Positions 37,601 to 50,099 are shown, numbered from the stretch's first letter. The stretch: 64,000 nt of DNA from Apostichopus japonicus (GCF_037975245.1 NC_092568.1:16823001-16887000), one strand, 5' to 3'. Notes: generated by a model from the sequence alone, not told the origin. Translations and numbers: made by a program.

Positions 37601-40600
37601 TCACATACACCCCCTGGAGAGTAAAAGAGGGAGAGAGCTGTAACAGAAACCTAGAATTAACCTTTAAGCCTCATTATGCATTCAACCAGGACAGTCTAAA
37701 CAATGGTTTTATAATACTATTGCATAGTATTAAATTCATCACAGGACTATGATGACATACTTTTTTGGCCCAAATTTTGGCCCATCTGCAGGGTGAGAGG
37801 GAATTCAAGAGACAGACATTAACACAGCCTTTGGTGATCCAAACATTAATGAAACACATGGGAGGGCAGACAGATGTATTTACCTTTGGATGCTTGTATG
37901 CTGGCCTACATAGCTTATCATGCAATCACTAATGTATGCCTAGCGCCATTACAGATGGCACTAAGTCATACCTGACATCGCCTTCTCTCTCAAATAACGG
38001 TTCGGTAGGGGTAATGTTTGAAGGACATGTTTAACAAATACCCTCCAGTCATTAGTTCTACGCTGACAGTCAGATCCGTGTTCCTAAGGATTTCAGCTAT
38101 AAGTGTTCACAGTGTAGCCTACATTGTAGCCTAAATTGTAGCCTACATGGTAGCGACATTGTTATTTTCAATATTACGTATTAAGGTCAATGCCTTTGCT
38201 CGTGCATAATCCCAATTAACTTTGAAGTGATTTTGTCTTGGCAAACAGGGGACACAATGTTATGTCATTGCCTGAAGCTTTTAGTTGCTTATTCTCTGTG
38301 ACTGGACCAAATTACTTCATAGTCAAATAGTTAAATAATCAAATGAACAGCACATTCATTAACTCACCAAATGATTGGTTCTTAAATTGTCCACCTGCTT
38401 CTTGAAAGTCCCTACCCAGAATTCCTTGCATATGAACTTGATGATATCCAGCTCGCTGCCAAATCTTGGTGAATCTCGTGTAAATCGTTCCGAGAGGCTT
38501 TGACCAACTCTACAGCCCATCTGTTCTAGCTTCGATATGATGAGATTCTGTGATAAGAACAGAAAACAACTTGGTCACAACTGATAATCTTGGACTGCAT
38601 AAACACACAAAAACATCGCAAAAACCAATCCCAGTGCAGGAATGAGCAGGCACCACTTAAGGTTCAATAGTGTGTTGCAATATCTTCATTATTCAGAAAC
38701 AGATTACAGGTAGGGTACAAGAAATGTAGTTGTTTAAAAATTAAAGATAACTCAAATTTGGTAGGATGACCAAGAACTTTCTTTGAGTTATCTGAGGCAT
38801 ACCAAATTTTACTTTGCATACATTTCATTGTACATTAATTTTTGTGAATGAACCCATTATTCTGTTCGGGCGACAATATGGGCGACAATAACAGAACCTC
38901 TGCTTAAAATGATTACATCCTGGTGTCTGCAGTTACAGCATTAAAGTGACTGAATGAGCCTCACACTCAGCTGTGGTACAGAGAATACTATTAAAAAGTA
39001 CATGTTAAGACAGATTTTATTAATTTTTTTTTTAAGAAATGGACCAAAAATATGAAATAAAACTACATCTGTTTACTTTCTTCTAACATTCCAATGATTA
39101 AAAGACTTTATAATTGATAGAAGGTCCAAAGGGGTTTGCAATGATATGCTCAAATCATTGACCTCAGTGTACCTCACTCTGTAGTGCGTTTTCAGAAATG
39201 TTTGGAGACCAAAGCAACGATAGCCGACTCAGCCACATCGAACATGAAAATGAATATTTCAAATCCTCATTGGTTTGTCTAGTCATTTCATATGAGAAAG
39301 TAAAAAATGACCAAATGAGTTGATCAACGTTGGTACGGACTAGAGATTACGGATCAATCTTGTTGTATACGTGAGGTACACCATCACCAAACTAAAAGAC
39401 ATTTGATTGTGAGGATTATTTAATTATGAGAGATACCACTTTAGAAGCCTCAGATTATTGGATTGTTCACACAAAACTACTTTTACACTGATATTCCAGA
39501 GAACGGCATGAGAATTTTAGTGAGTGCCAGTGATACTCTTGGCAAGGTTGTGACTTCACGGCTGTAAACAATGCAAGTGGAAGTCGATTGCACTGGGGAG
39601 ATGACAAACATATACGTATAACAGAGGTTATTCAGTTACCTTTAAGGACACAGCCTATTCCACAAGTGCTCACAACATACCATATTCTTAGGCAATGTAG
39701 TTTCCAAATGTGACCATAACAGCCACTCAAATAATGAGCTGTGCATATTCATGGTTAAAACAAGTGTGCAGTGTTGGTAAATTAAGAACTGAAAACCATC
39801 AATATTGTGTTTTTAGACTCTCATGAATTTCTTCACACGTTTATTAAAGGGGTAATTAGCCAGTACCTCGCCACGCAAAATTGAGTGGCTACGAGGAGTT
39901 TCCAAAATGCATAGAACTAGACAGCTGAGCAAACTCAGCAAGATCGTCATCACTGCTATCCTCTAAAACTAAAAGAACAGTAATGCCCTTACTATTGCAA
40001 ACTTACCATGCACCATCATAAATGTAAGTACCACATTGCAAAATCAGATAAACCTAGGCTTCAATAATAAATTGATGGCTCCATGATTAACAATGACTAA
40101 AGATTTCCAGTCTTTAATCATCAAATACCAAAATGCTGGGCCTAACATAGGCTATGAATAGCCTACCTTGCTATAGGCCTACATTGGCTAATGTGTCACT
40201 GTAACTATAACAGTATAAGGGCCTAGGTATATCATACAGTATTTGTGACCGGAACAAAAATTGAGCAATGGTACTAGTACTACTAGTGCTACTGCGAGCA
40301 AGAGTGGTCAGTAGGACCTATGCTAGGTCAACCATTCAATGGCTATACCTAGGCATAGGTAACATGTCATTGATACTTTCGCGAAAGCGGTCCAATGCCT
40401 ATCTTAATTCATTTAGATAGCACACAACAAGTAGGCCTAGCCTAGATGGATTGGCCTTGGCCTAAAGTTAGACCTATGGTTTTGATTTCAAGATTTTACT
40501 TCAGAACTTCATATAACGTATATTAAATTGCTAAATATCAAACATGAAATTTACATCATCTTCTTCGGTCTGCTTTTCAAAGTATGATACAATCTCCATG

Positions 40601-40632
40601 TGGAGGAACTCGAAGACAAATTCATCAGCCAT
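34606..40632 (-). CDS. TRAPPC6B: TRAPPC6, TRAPP complex subunit 6 (Bet3 family), complete, five coding exons
   Basis: Exons on the minus strand are 40632-40555, 38547-38368, 37613-37530, 36409-36316 and 34637-34606, all with GT/AG borders. They join in phase into 155 residues; vertebrate TRAPPC6B is about 158. Matches to the family run along the whole length: MADE start, QMGCRVGQSL and RFTRDSPRF (residues 35-57), ELDIIKFICKEFW and FKKQVDNLRTNH (58-85), VYVILDSRFKLLTHMSAG (88-105), YLAYTCGLVRGAL (115-127), VVTAEVSSMP (135-144) and CKFQIMI near the end. Proteins of this family form alpha/beta dimers with TRAPPC3 in the TRAPP complexes, which activate Rab GTPases during ER-Golgi traffic. The A/B paralogue split is vertebrate, so the symbol denotes the family. 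The residue at the exon 2/3 join is Leu where mammals have Gln. Confidence 0.95.
34725..34801 (-). CDS. Candidate alternative exon within TRAPPC6 intron 4
   Basis: The acceptor TAATTTCTCCAG lies above 34801 and the donor GAG/GTACAAG at 34725. The 77 bases would continue in frame from exon 4: its lone T plus GT completes the same Cys codon. This gives VGSEKLLRLIAVRRQGGHL then RMNTDE, and ends in phase 0. It cannot be inserted between exons 4 and 5 without shifting frame, so it would be an alternative path or an exon of a nested gene. The reading frame looks protein-like, but no homologue is recognised. Confidence 0.35.
34810..36310. other. Rest of TRAPPC6 intron 4
   Basis: No coding signal beyond the candidate exon. 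It contains the palindromic block at 35891-35980, listed separately. Confidence 0.6.
35891..35980. repeat. Repeated palindromes TGGAAATATATTTCCA
   Basis: The perfect 16-bp palindrome occurs at 35903-35918 and 35964-35979, each near CATGTAAACT. The local sequence is built from ATATTTCCATGTAAAC words and could form cruciforms. Confidence 0.85.
36316..36409 (-). CDS. TRAPPC6B: TRAPPC6 exon 4 (residues 115-145 plus one base)
   Basis: The acceptor TTTCCTCTCTTACAG precedes TACTTAGCA, and the donor is GTAAGA. The exon ends one base into a Cys codon, which exon 5 completes. Confidence 0.95.
36412..37529. other. TRAPPC6 intron 3
   Basis: Apart from the 31-bp duplication I see nothing organised. Confidence 0.6.
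36461..36531. repeat. 31-bp tandem duplication
   Basis: TGAACACATATTGTACACAT plus ATAAAGCAATA is repeated at 36492 with one change, and a third start TGAACACATT follows. It lies in TRAPPC6 intron 3, close to exon 4. Confidence 0.9.
37530..37613 (-). CDS. TRAPPC6B: TRAPPC6 exon 3 (residues 87-114)
   Basis: The acceptor TTTTACTCTCCAG precedes GGGGTG, and the donor is GTGAGA. It is 28 codons with phase 0 at both ends, encoding the beta-strand region and MSAGDQYLESA. Confidence 0.95.
37614..38367. other. TRAPPC6 intron 2
   Basis: The only structure is a 12-bp tandem word, GTAGCCTACATT, repeated about 3.5 times at 38113-38154. Confidence 0.6.
38368..38547 (-). CDS. TRAPPC6B: TRAPPC6 exon 2 (residues 27-86)
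   Basis: The acceptor CTTATCACAG lies just above 38547 and the donor GTGAGT below 38368. It is 60 codons in phase 0 and the most conserved part of the protein (helices with DIIKFICKEFW). Confidence 0.95.
38548..40554. other. TRAPPC6 intron 1
   Basis: The intron contains the cryptic exon candidate and a block rich in TAGGCCTA/GGCCTAG words at about 40130-40460. No other gene is seen. Confidence 0.6.
39895..39962 (-). other. Cryptic exon candidate in TRAPPC6 intron 1
   Basis: Minus-strand acceptors (CTGTTCTTTTAG or TTTTAG) precede an acidic frame, DSSDDDLAEFAQLSSSM, that continues for six residues to TAG. An AATAAA lies about 40 bp further (near 39840). The frame requires one base from a preceding exon, while TRAPPC6 exon 1 ends in phase 0, so it cannot simply follow it. 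It may be the last exon of another transcript, or chance. Confidence 0.25.
40555..40632 (-). CDS. TRAPPC6B: TRAPPC6 exon 1 (residues 1-26)
   Basis: ATG at 40632-40630, reading MADEFVFEFLHMEIV, ends after GAT at a GTAAAT donor (40554) in phase 0. The start is chosen because MADE aligns with the N-terminus of vertebrate TRAPPC6. Confidence 0.92.
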
Positions 40633-40821
40633 TCTAAGTAATGTTACAATACCTCACAATAACTCTACGTACTTGTATCCACAATATCTGTGTTAATTTA
40701 GCTAGTCTGTTACGTTACTGTTTTGGTAGAATGATGTACTGAGGCATTCAAACTGAGGGCGCAGTACAAGAATACGCGCATTGGTGAAAGGAGACACAAA
40801 ATTCAACCGTGACATTACTAT

Positions 40822-41629
40822 AGCCTTTATAATAATAATAATACCAAACACTTAAAAAGCGCTAATTATAAGCAAATGTTGTCGAAAGCGACGTACAACA
40901 AGGCAAAACAAAACCAAGCAAAATCAGCAAAAATACCTATTTAAGAGGTACGTTTTCAGCTTAGCCATGAAAAGTGATTTATTGGGTACGCATTTTAGAT
41001 AATTAAGAAGGGAATTCCATGACTTTGGACAAGAGATACAAAAAGCACGCTTACTATACGTAAGACCAACAGTTTGAGGAACAAGTAAAGTAACATGACG
41101 GGGTATGGCGTTTGAATTAGTTTCACCGAGATATTTTGGTGAGAAACCGTAGATGCAGCCATGTACTTAAGTAATAATTTTGAATTGTATTCTTCCTTCA
41201 ATTGGTAACCAGGCAACAATCTATAAGAAGGAGGTAACATGGATGCACTTTAATTGCTCAAACAGCAGTTTGCAGACCAGTTAACTTTTTGCAGACGATT
41301 TGTTAGGTTTTTGGAAGACCTATAAAAATGGAGTTACAGAAGTCGAGAGGAGATGTCACATGAACATGAATTAAACGTTCACTTAGTTCACGAGACCGAC
41401 AGTGCCTTAAAGATATTATATTTCTGAGGTGTACACAGCATGATTGAACGATATTTGAGATATGTTTCTTAAGGTTCAATTTGTATTAAGAGTGATGCCC
41501 AAATTTCTTGCATGGATTAACTATTGTCCAGCAAAGGTTCATTTTTTTTGTTGTGCACCTGTCTTGGTCGTGATTTTTATTAGCAACGAGAATTCAGTTT
41601 TGTCAGCGTTAAAGTTTGAATAACAAACA
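40822..41629 (-). pseudogene. Decayed L2/CR1-type retrotransposon 3' end
   Basis: Read on the minus strand, broken frames retain the C-terminal reverse-transcriptase landmarks. These are FNADKTEFSLL, an HVHVTSPLDFCNS..GLP remnant, HVTSFL, then WLPIEGRIQFKI, SKVMEFPS/SHGIPF (usual LWNSLP) and WLS.KRTS (usual FKSKLKTYLF). The element ends with AAGCGCTTTTTAAGTGTTT and a TTATTATTATTAT tail, as is typical of L2-like elements. Its many stops mark it as dead. Its tail lies about 190 bp upstream of the TRAPPC6 start codon. Confidence 0.8.
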
Positions 41630-41637
41630 CTCCAAAC

Positions 41638-42005
41638 CAGGGGGTAGGAAGCTTCCAAAAAGTGGCGGGCACAATATCAGAGGGGCACTTTCTCATTCCA
41701 CAACCACCACTCGTTATGCTATAACCGATACACACCGGCCATATCACTGAAATATATATGATGTGTTAGTATGCTATCAATACTATTTATTGAGATTGTT
41801 TATTGTTAACCGTGCTATAAAAACAGTACAGACTAAAAATAAATAATTAAAATAAAATATTAAAATTAACAAAGGCTTAAGATATCAAAAAACAGTTCTT
41901 CATCAAAGGGGACATTTTATCTGCCAGTAGGGCACATTTGCTATTTGGGAAGAAAAAGTGGGGGCACGTGCACCCAGTGCCCCCCCCCGGGCTCCTAACC
42001 CCCTG
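41638..42005. mobile_element. hAT-like miniature transposon (368 bp)
   Basis: The ends read CAGGGGGTAGGAAGC on the left and CAGGGGGTTAGGAGCC when the right end is read inward. They are flanked by CTCCAAAC (41630-41637) and GTCCAAAC (42006-42013), an 8-bp target duplication with one change. A CAG-start terminal repeat with an 8-bp duplication is the hallmark of hAT elements. There is no transposase, so it is non-autonomous. It sits at the 5' boundary of the L2/CR1 remnant. Confidence 0.8.
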
Positions 42006-42013
42006 GTCCAAAC

Positions 42014-45000
42014 AGCTAAGAAAACAGCATGTTGCTCCATTTCGGAGATATCCTTCTTTAAAAGTTGTGTCTGTAGCTGTCAATTATACAAGTTTCTGAT
42101 AGCAAAGTGTCACATTAAACTCAAACCTTTTACTTTTCTCAAAGAAAGAATGAAAAGTAGTTTTCCATGCATGTATTAGTTGGAATGTATACACTGTTAG
42201 TTGCAATCCCTATCTCAATAACTGTTACCATATTCGGGACACTCCATTGAATGTAAATTGTGTTCCGCTACTTTAGGAAACTGATCACATTATCATGATG
42301 TGACGATCGTGAACGAGAGCTCTTCAAACGCTCTACTTTACTATTATAATTTATCCGTGAAATGTGATACATTTGGAATGTAGCTGCCAGTGTTCTCTGT
42401 ACTTGACATTTCCATTACTATTTATTCTACAATAATACAAAACGACACACACTGAAGGGATGAACGTGGGTCACTCGGTGGCTGTGGAGGGCGGGCGGAG
42501 TATGTGTGTGTGTGTGTGGGGGGGGGGGGTTATTGTAGTCACCAGTATGAACTATTTCATGAAAAGTGACAGAACTTTTTATTCTTTGCCGAAGGCAAAA
42601 GGAATCTATGAGATGGTGATATGGTGTGTGTGGGTGTTTGTGTGTGTGTAAGTTGCCGCACTCGTATACAGGAATAATAGAACAAAAATGAAGAAAAGGC
42701 AAACAAAATCGTTCTCTCTGCTCCTCCCATACGTCTACATTTCCCGGATTTGGGGTAATTTAAGGCTCACAAAATGCGACAGCGTCCGAGGGCAATACGT
42801 TCTCCCCGGCATCCCCGGTCTCCCAATCAATCAATGTATAGTTATAATTATAAATGAATTCCGCTATACTAGTCTCGAAACGTTGGCTCGGCAAGTCAAT
42901 GAAATCGGTCTCAAAAAAGCTAATCGGTCTCCAACAATGCATTATACACCCTTGAAATATGGTGCATTATATCCTGCTGGTAAAGTAGACCAAATCTTGG
43001 ATAAATTTCAAACTTGGTATATCTAACTGCAATAAAGCACGCGAACCCTATCGACATTTGGAGGTCAAGGGTCATTTCAGGTCAACAGAAGTCAAAGTCT
43101 GAAAACGATAATTTCATACTTATCGATCTCCCTTAGAAAGTTTCAGAAACCTATTGATATTGGTAGGTTCAAACTTAAAGTCTTTTTGAGGTCAAAGTAT
43201 GAAAATCCTGTAGCCTAAACACGATTACTGCAAAAGTATACTGCTTGGATGAACTTCTTACATTGTATGTAGATCCACCTTGAGTGTATGAATCCTAGTG
43301 CTTTCATCAGTGGCGTCACCAGACATTAGGAAGTGTGGGACAGAATGCGTGCCATGGAAGCTGGTGCTAGCACGGAGCCATGTTGGGGAGATGCCAAGTG
43401 GCCGGCCATAGGGCCCCCGGTGCGGGTCAAAGGGTAAACATGGATAATCTCTATATAATCCCCTTTTTATAATTCAGCAATATAACTTTGATTAGAAGGG
43501 GGATAATTATAACGCATGAACAAGGATATCCGTATATTGGTGTCCTGCAGGTTTGTGGCACAGTATATATATATGTTAACTGGCTAGATGCTGTGTAACA
43601 ATATACCACGACATAAAATTCACAAGTGTTTAGGATGCTAATAACAGGTTAAAAAGGCTTTTATTTAACAGAACAACCTATATCGTGGCATCGACATTTA
43701 AGTGAACGACAACAAGGTCGGATACTTGGACTTCATCTTGGTCACTCCAAAATATGCGTCGACGAAGAGATGTCATTTGTTGTGTGATGCTGTAACACAT
43801 TTGGCATAATTGCAGTTACGGAGTGATTTAGTATTATTTTGTTTATGGAGGATTTGTTTTATATTTTATATGTTTGTCCAATAAGAGTCATTTATAGGCT
43901 ACATAATACACACAATCGGCCTTATTATTGATTTTCAACTTTTGGTGTTGGGAGTGATGTCATATGCCGGAGAGTAGGTTTGTTATCTCGAAAACCGGAA
44001 TAGCTCAAGAAACATTACGGTACTAAAGTGCCCTTCCTTGTCGAATTATCGAATATTTTCGTACAATGCAGTTAGTATTTATCATTACCTTTTACTTCTT
44101 TTGATAGTTTTTCTTTTGAGGTGCCGTGGGCCACGGTAGGGAGTTGCGGGGGTAAAGGCATCGGGTCACATGCGAGCTCGATGAAAGTAGAAAAAAAAGG
44201 GTGAATTTAGTGTTCTGGTATCCCATGTCCTGGCCAATGGAAGAAGATAAGTAACATATTATATTTATGAAATAATGTAATAAGTTAGAAACAATATCGA
44301 TGCTGTATTTTACGATTTAATATTGGCGGTCTGACTGTTTTCATTATTTAACTACAACTACAGGATATCATGGAGTATCATACTAGATATGTGGTTATAT
44401 GACTGGGTACATGTTAAGTGCTTCATCGTTGGCTACCTTGTGTTCTCTTATGCCTTTGGGACTCATCGAAGGAAAAGTGAAAGTATTATGTTATTACTAT
44501 CGGGAAACCATCACCATTTAGTTCGAGGTACTTGCATTCCGAGTTATTGCCTACTGGGTCTTCTAACCTTTACTTCCTGTTTTTATACGATTAGAAGGGA
44601 AAGCAATCAAGAATTGTTATGCTATGTAGTGATCGATTTGCTGTAAGCATTCCATCTTCTACTTCCTTGTGAAACGGTGGAAGATCAAAGAGCTCAGGTA
44701 AAATTTAAGCAAATACAAATCTTTCTCAAGTTTTAAGGCGTGGCCGGAGTTCGGGCACGCTTGCATGTAAACTTAAAACGTGTACTAGTCTATTTTCATA
44801 CAAAGTTAGGATCAGACTTTCTCGTATATTTTATGAGCATGGTTGATTCCTGGCTTCTAGTTATCGAAAATATCAAAGAAATTGTTGCGTGAAATGGTTG
44901 CGTGTCACTTTAGTACTTTTGATAGTTTTCGAAAGCCAAAATAATTCTTGCAGAATATGCTATATTCGTTTTTGTCCCTCATCAACTTAGTTTCGCGGAC

Positions 45001-47677
45001 ACTGCAATTTTCGAATAAGTGAAGTTTCGGCTCCTCACAAGTAGGTGGCGGAATACATATTTAGTGTCTGCGTCGCCTGGTGATTTACATCTCAGGCGTG
45101 TGTGTTGTTCATTATTAGTACCAGTACAGTACTACGATAAATAAGCGCGGAAGTGGTACAAGCTAGGGTGACACACCAAGAAGTGCACTTTACACAGCGA
45201 TTCCTCTCGAGGTAAACAAATCCTTCGAAACCCTTGTTGGTCGAATACTCCTTCGCTTGAATGGAATAAGCGTGTAGAGGATTTTCAAAATTTATATGGT
45301 AATTGACAAGAAATTTATCCTCTGACAAGTTTGTTATTGTGTTGCCCACGATCTCGGATATTTATTTGTAGCCTGAATTTTAAATAACTTAACCTGTCCC
45401 TACATCGTACCCGTTACAGTAGTCATTCAAACTGTGTTACATTACAATATATTTTAACGTTAGGCCAACAAATAATAGTACTCAACATTAACCTTAGCCT
45501 ACAAAGTAAGAATGAAAACAACTTGATCCCTCATTTAACTTTGGAACATAAACCATGACATCTTCTTTGGTAATATGTTTCCATGCAGTAGAGAACTTCA
45601 TACTATCGAAGGAGAAATAGAGTAGCCTAACTAAACAAGCCTAGGCCCCTAATTTGAAGCAGTTTGTGTGTTTGGTGTAATTTAAAAAAGGTACTGCAAT
45701 TGACCAAGCCAAGATACACTCCACCCTTGCTTCACCAAATGAGAAATTAGGCTAAGGCTAATTTACAGTTAATTGTAACATACAAATTGGAATATTAATG
45801 TTTGCCTCTACTTTCAAATTTTTACTTCAGTACTAGTTACTACTTCTAAATCTAATTAAACTTTCTCAGATTAATTTTGAACTTCATATTTATGGGATTA
45901 TAGCTTGAAGTAGCATGAAAGTTTTCGTCAAAATCAACCCCAAAAGCTGCTTTTAAAATGAATTTTGTTATTGACTAGATATTCCATGGCTTTCATCCCT
46001 TGGCTGAAGGCTTTGGACTGTACATACAACGTTGGCATTGTGTGTAAACATACATGAATGTACTAAAATACTAGTATCCATGGCTACTCTCCCACTAATG
46101 GGAGTAAAGCATTGGCCTAGTCACAGCAACTTTGAGTCAGTGCTATAGGCCTATCACTTCATCCTTCTGCTGAGGATACTAGGCACAGGATCTAGTTCAA
46201 TACATCTAAGCCTAATGATAGCTATGATACTAAAAATATATTTCATTTACATAATAGGCCACATCTTTTACATTTGGGTTAATCTGTCTGTAAGAGGTTA
46301 GGACATTTCTACATTTTGTATTTCTAATTTACCAGATCAGGTAACAGAATTTATGCTGAAAGTGGAACTAAAAAATTTAAACATGATATGATAGTTATAT
46401 GGTTTGGACTACAAAATGGAAATAACACATTTTAAATTTGGCTGAATTTTGCGGACTTTCTTGTCGACAGTCCATGCAAAACAGATCAGGAGACTGTAGG
46501 TAGCCTCCTCTGCTTTTCTGACTTTGAGCAAATGTTGTGTGTTGGATTGAGAAAATTTTGCCAGGTTCCAATTTAAATATAAAATGGCTGCAATATCTGA
46601 AAAGTGCTTTCTGTGGGCTCACTGATCAATACATAAGTTGGTGCATTAACATGAAATATTTACAGAACTTTGAAAAGAAATTTTAAATATTATTGTCACA
46701 GTTTTAGACAAGAACAGGTTGTGTCGAGATGATTTATGTAAGAGTCTTTCATTCCTCTGTTATAGATCTGTCTCTAAATCAACAGTGCTATGTACTTTTA
46801 CATTTTTTGACTAAAGGATTTCATTCCTTGGTTTCATTATAAGTTGGCATTTATAGTACCTACCAGTAATTGATATCTGATTGGCAAAGATTTTGCTACA
46901 CAATTTTGCTGAGTAGTGTTGAGATTTTAACATTGTCAACAGGTGTGTATTGACCTGAGAAGTGCTTGCTAGTTTACAGTTGTTATCTTGTGTTGCTATG
47001 TAGTTATGTGTTTGTTTATCTATCATCTGTGTGTCAATACAGTCATGCCAACAAGAAGTCAAAGGGTAGCAATGTAATTATATAACCATTTTTAAACTGA
47101 CACAATTTGCAGTTGTAACTTTTCAATGGTTGATCATGTTGTTGGAGGTTTACTCCATTTTGTGGAGAATGTTTTCACAAGCATTTGCCGAGTGAACTAG
47201 TCGTTCAGAGGTCATGGAAGGTCATTTGGTGAGGACAATGTAAAATGCTTAAACTGCTAACTGCTGGTTGTTAGTTGGTATAACTTTGAGGTTTTGTATA
47301 CATGTAGAACCAGTTTATTACACAGCACATTCTCCAAAAATTGCTAGAAATGCTCGGTGACAGTGCTGATTGGCTATTTAGTGTAAATGTGATTTCTGTA
47401 AATGTGAAAATGGTACCTTCATTTGTGTAACTTGGAAAAAGGTTAATCATCTGCAACAATAGTCTATAATCATTAATGATACATGCTCTATCAAATTAAA
47501 TATATTTACCTGAACCATTAAATATTACCTGTTAAAACTTTGTAGGGCAATATTGAATATGTTTAAAATGAAATGTGTTTGCTGAGAGAAAGAATAAGTA
47601 GGAAGTCTTCCTGTTTGCAAATTGGTCAAGTTTATAAGTAATAAAACAGATTGAGATCTACATTATGTTTGTAATAG
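42014..47677. other. No confident gene
   Basis: Contains a GT/G-rich tract at 42502-42530; two overlapping opposite-strand frames at 42688-43026 and 42760-42942, neither with splice support; and a GAGGTCAA-type degenerate repeat at about 43055-43200, which shares the TTCAAACTTGG word with the repeat at 2.6 kb. Minor exon-like fragments at 44650-44698 and 47182-47220 are too weak to call. Confidence 0.35.
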
Positions 47678-47734
47678 GGCCAGGCTCCTCTGCTTGCAAA
47701 GCCAAAAAATGATGCTTTGGCAATTGAAGGATAA
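47678..47734 (+). CDS. Weak candidate terminal exon
   Basis: After an AG at 47676-47677 a phase-0 frame reads GQAPLLAKPKNDALAIEG and stops at TAA. The composition is protein-like, but the acceptor has a poor pyrimidine tract and the exon is short. The next AATAAA is far away (near 48314). The family is unknown. Confidence 0.25.
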   Translation, partial: GQAPLLAKPKNDALAIEG

Positions 47735-47739
47735 GTACC

Positions 47740-50090
47740 TAAAAACATTATACCTTTTACTTTGGTCTAACAGAATTACTGCAGGAACATCTCTAAATTT
47801 GTGGGAAGCAAAATTTTTGCGATTGAATCAAATCAAATCAAAGGTGGATGTTTTATCCAGGGAGAAATCCAGTTTCTCATCTCAAAGAAAACAAAACAAA
47901 GAAACCCATATTGTTTTCCAACCTTCAATGGGATAGCCACCCGACAAACAGTAAAGTTAATAACCAGGTGGCAACTTTGGATTTCTGTATACAGCTGTAT
48001 CTGTGGCTGCTTTCAAGCCAATATTATAATATCTCGATAATAACGAGTAAGCACATTTATCTGTTACTTTACATTGACATACATGTATCAAATTTTGTGC
48101 AAACATGTCATGATTTGGTTAAAATGTGACAAAGTTCTAACCCAGGGCAGCATACAACATTAAGAATGACCTATAAATGCTTGCTGTAAATTAAAACATG
48201 AAGAAGACTGCCCATTATTTGACTTTTTAGCATAGTTGTTGGCAATACCAATGACCTTTAAGAGGTAAACCCACTTAGAACCGGTGCAATACCTACCAGT
48301 AGAAGTGCTTTATAAATAAAGTCTTCTGGTTGCCCTCTTACATTACGGTTTTGTGACACTCCGGTGAAACAGACACCGAAGAACTAGGAAATCCACATGC
48401 GGTGATCTCAAATAGATCTGACTGTGTTATCGCTGTAGCTATAAAATTCCAATCAAGCTATCATTCATTCATTGATGCTCACTTTACTGTCATATATTTC
48501 CTACAGTGGGTTTGGCTGGTCGTAGGCTGCAGCCTTCCTGCTGGGCTAATCATCATTTCGCACAGATGGGTTATCACTACATTTCACTCAGATGTTCAGA
48601 TCTATTAGTGTTAAAATTATAGTCGTACAGCAACGATGTCATTTGATGCAACTGTTAGTTAAAGTATAAAATAATAAATGTTAACTTATATCTTGGAAGA
48701 TGATGAGAATTATAGACTCTTAGTTTATTTTGTCTACAATACTATGTTGAAACTGTTAACATCAAAGGATTCGGAAATATTGCTGTATAACTATTTACTC
48801 CGGTTGTTTGGTTTCAGTTGGAGATAACACACTACAAATTTTCAAGATATTAGGTGATTTTAATTGACCAAACATATATGGTTAAAGTTGGGTGACCAAT
48901 AGGAAGGGTAATAGCCCAGCTTTATAGTCAAATTAGCTGTATTATGTGGGCATGCATATGTTCTTACCATCCAAATTATTCCCAGACAAGGCGACGGGTT
49001 ATAATCTTACCACAATTTAATGACTCAATGAGGAAACCATTTTGTACAGTAGGTGGCTATAATTTGCTTTGTTACTTTTCAATGGGGGTGACCACTTTTT
49101 TATTATAATTTCTAGCTTATTTGAGGACAATACTGATTGTACTGTTGGTCTTTGTTGTATATGTGTACGATTGATTAAAAATAAGCTTTAAAATGTGTCT
49201 ATCAACCGGTATTCTATATTTGTACTTGCCAATGTAACAATCCCCCAGTAGAAAACAGTCAGTCCAGCAAACATAACACACAAGATTGAATATAGTGTAG
49301 TCAAGACCCCCCACCTGGAATGTTACTTTCACATTGCATTAAGAGGCACTAACTTTGAAGCAGTTAAATGAAATCATCTGTAATAATGCCTGAGCAGTAA
49401 AAGTTTTCTGGTATGTGTGCCATGCATTGACTTACAGTATGGTGGAATCCAGGGCCTCTGAGCAGGGACGGTTAAAGCAAATAACCCAAAGAAGTACTAT
49501 TAGTTGTAGTTTCAAGTTAAGGTCATGCTTTAACAACCAATTTTTCTTTGCATGACTAACTAATATTAGTCTGTTTTTTTAAAATTTTTTTATTGCGGGT
49601 ATGTGTAACTTCTGTTTATTTGATAATGCAAAATGAAACGAACCTGGATAACACTAACAAGGAAGGAAATGTCATCCAGAGATATTGAAAATTTATACAT
49701 TACAGGGAAATGTTTTCCTTCAAATAAGATTAAAATAGAACTTGTATCAGGTTAGCTGGGGTCATGTGCACAACTTTTGCAGTTTTGTTTACATGCTTTC
49801 TCCCCAAAAAGTAAACAATAGCCAAGTCAAACTATAAGTGATATTTATTTCCTGTTTACAAATTTTGACAAATGTGTCTCCCCATAGAGAAGTTTGGTCA
49901 TTCGTAAGCCCAAGTAAAATTTTGAGGGGCTTGTGCAGATGTGGATCCAGTAGATATCCAAATATGTATCATTTTTGATCATAAAGCTGTAAGTTGTATT
50001 TCGATATTTATTTACATTTAGTACTTTGACATGTAAACAACTTGGCGGCATTAAGACTGATTACAAACGGTGCATTGTATACTTCAAACT
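47740..50090. other. No confident gene
   Basis: A good acceptor (ATATTTCCTACAG) at 48494-48506 opens frames of 30-40 codons that I cannot identify. No repeats stand out. Confidence 0.35.
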
Positions 50091-50099
50091 ATATTTGCT

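Noticed and set aside
42688-43026. 112-codon plus frame and 60-codon minus frame in the same place
   Set aside because: Both look mildly protein-like, which cancels the evidence; neither has splice borders, and the region runs directly into a repeat.
44650-44698. Exon-like AAGATCAAAGAGCTCAG/GTAAAA
   Set aside because: The donor is good but the acceptor is weak, no partner exon was found and two frames are open.
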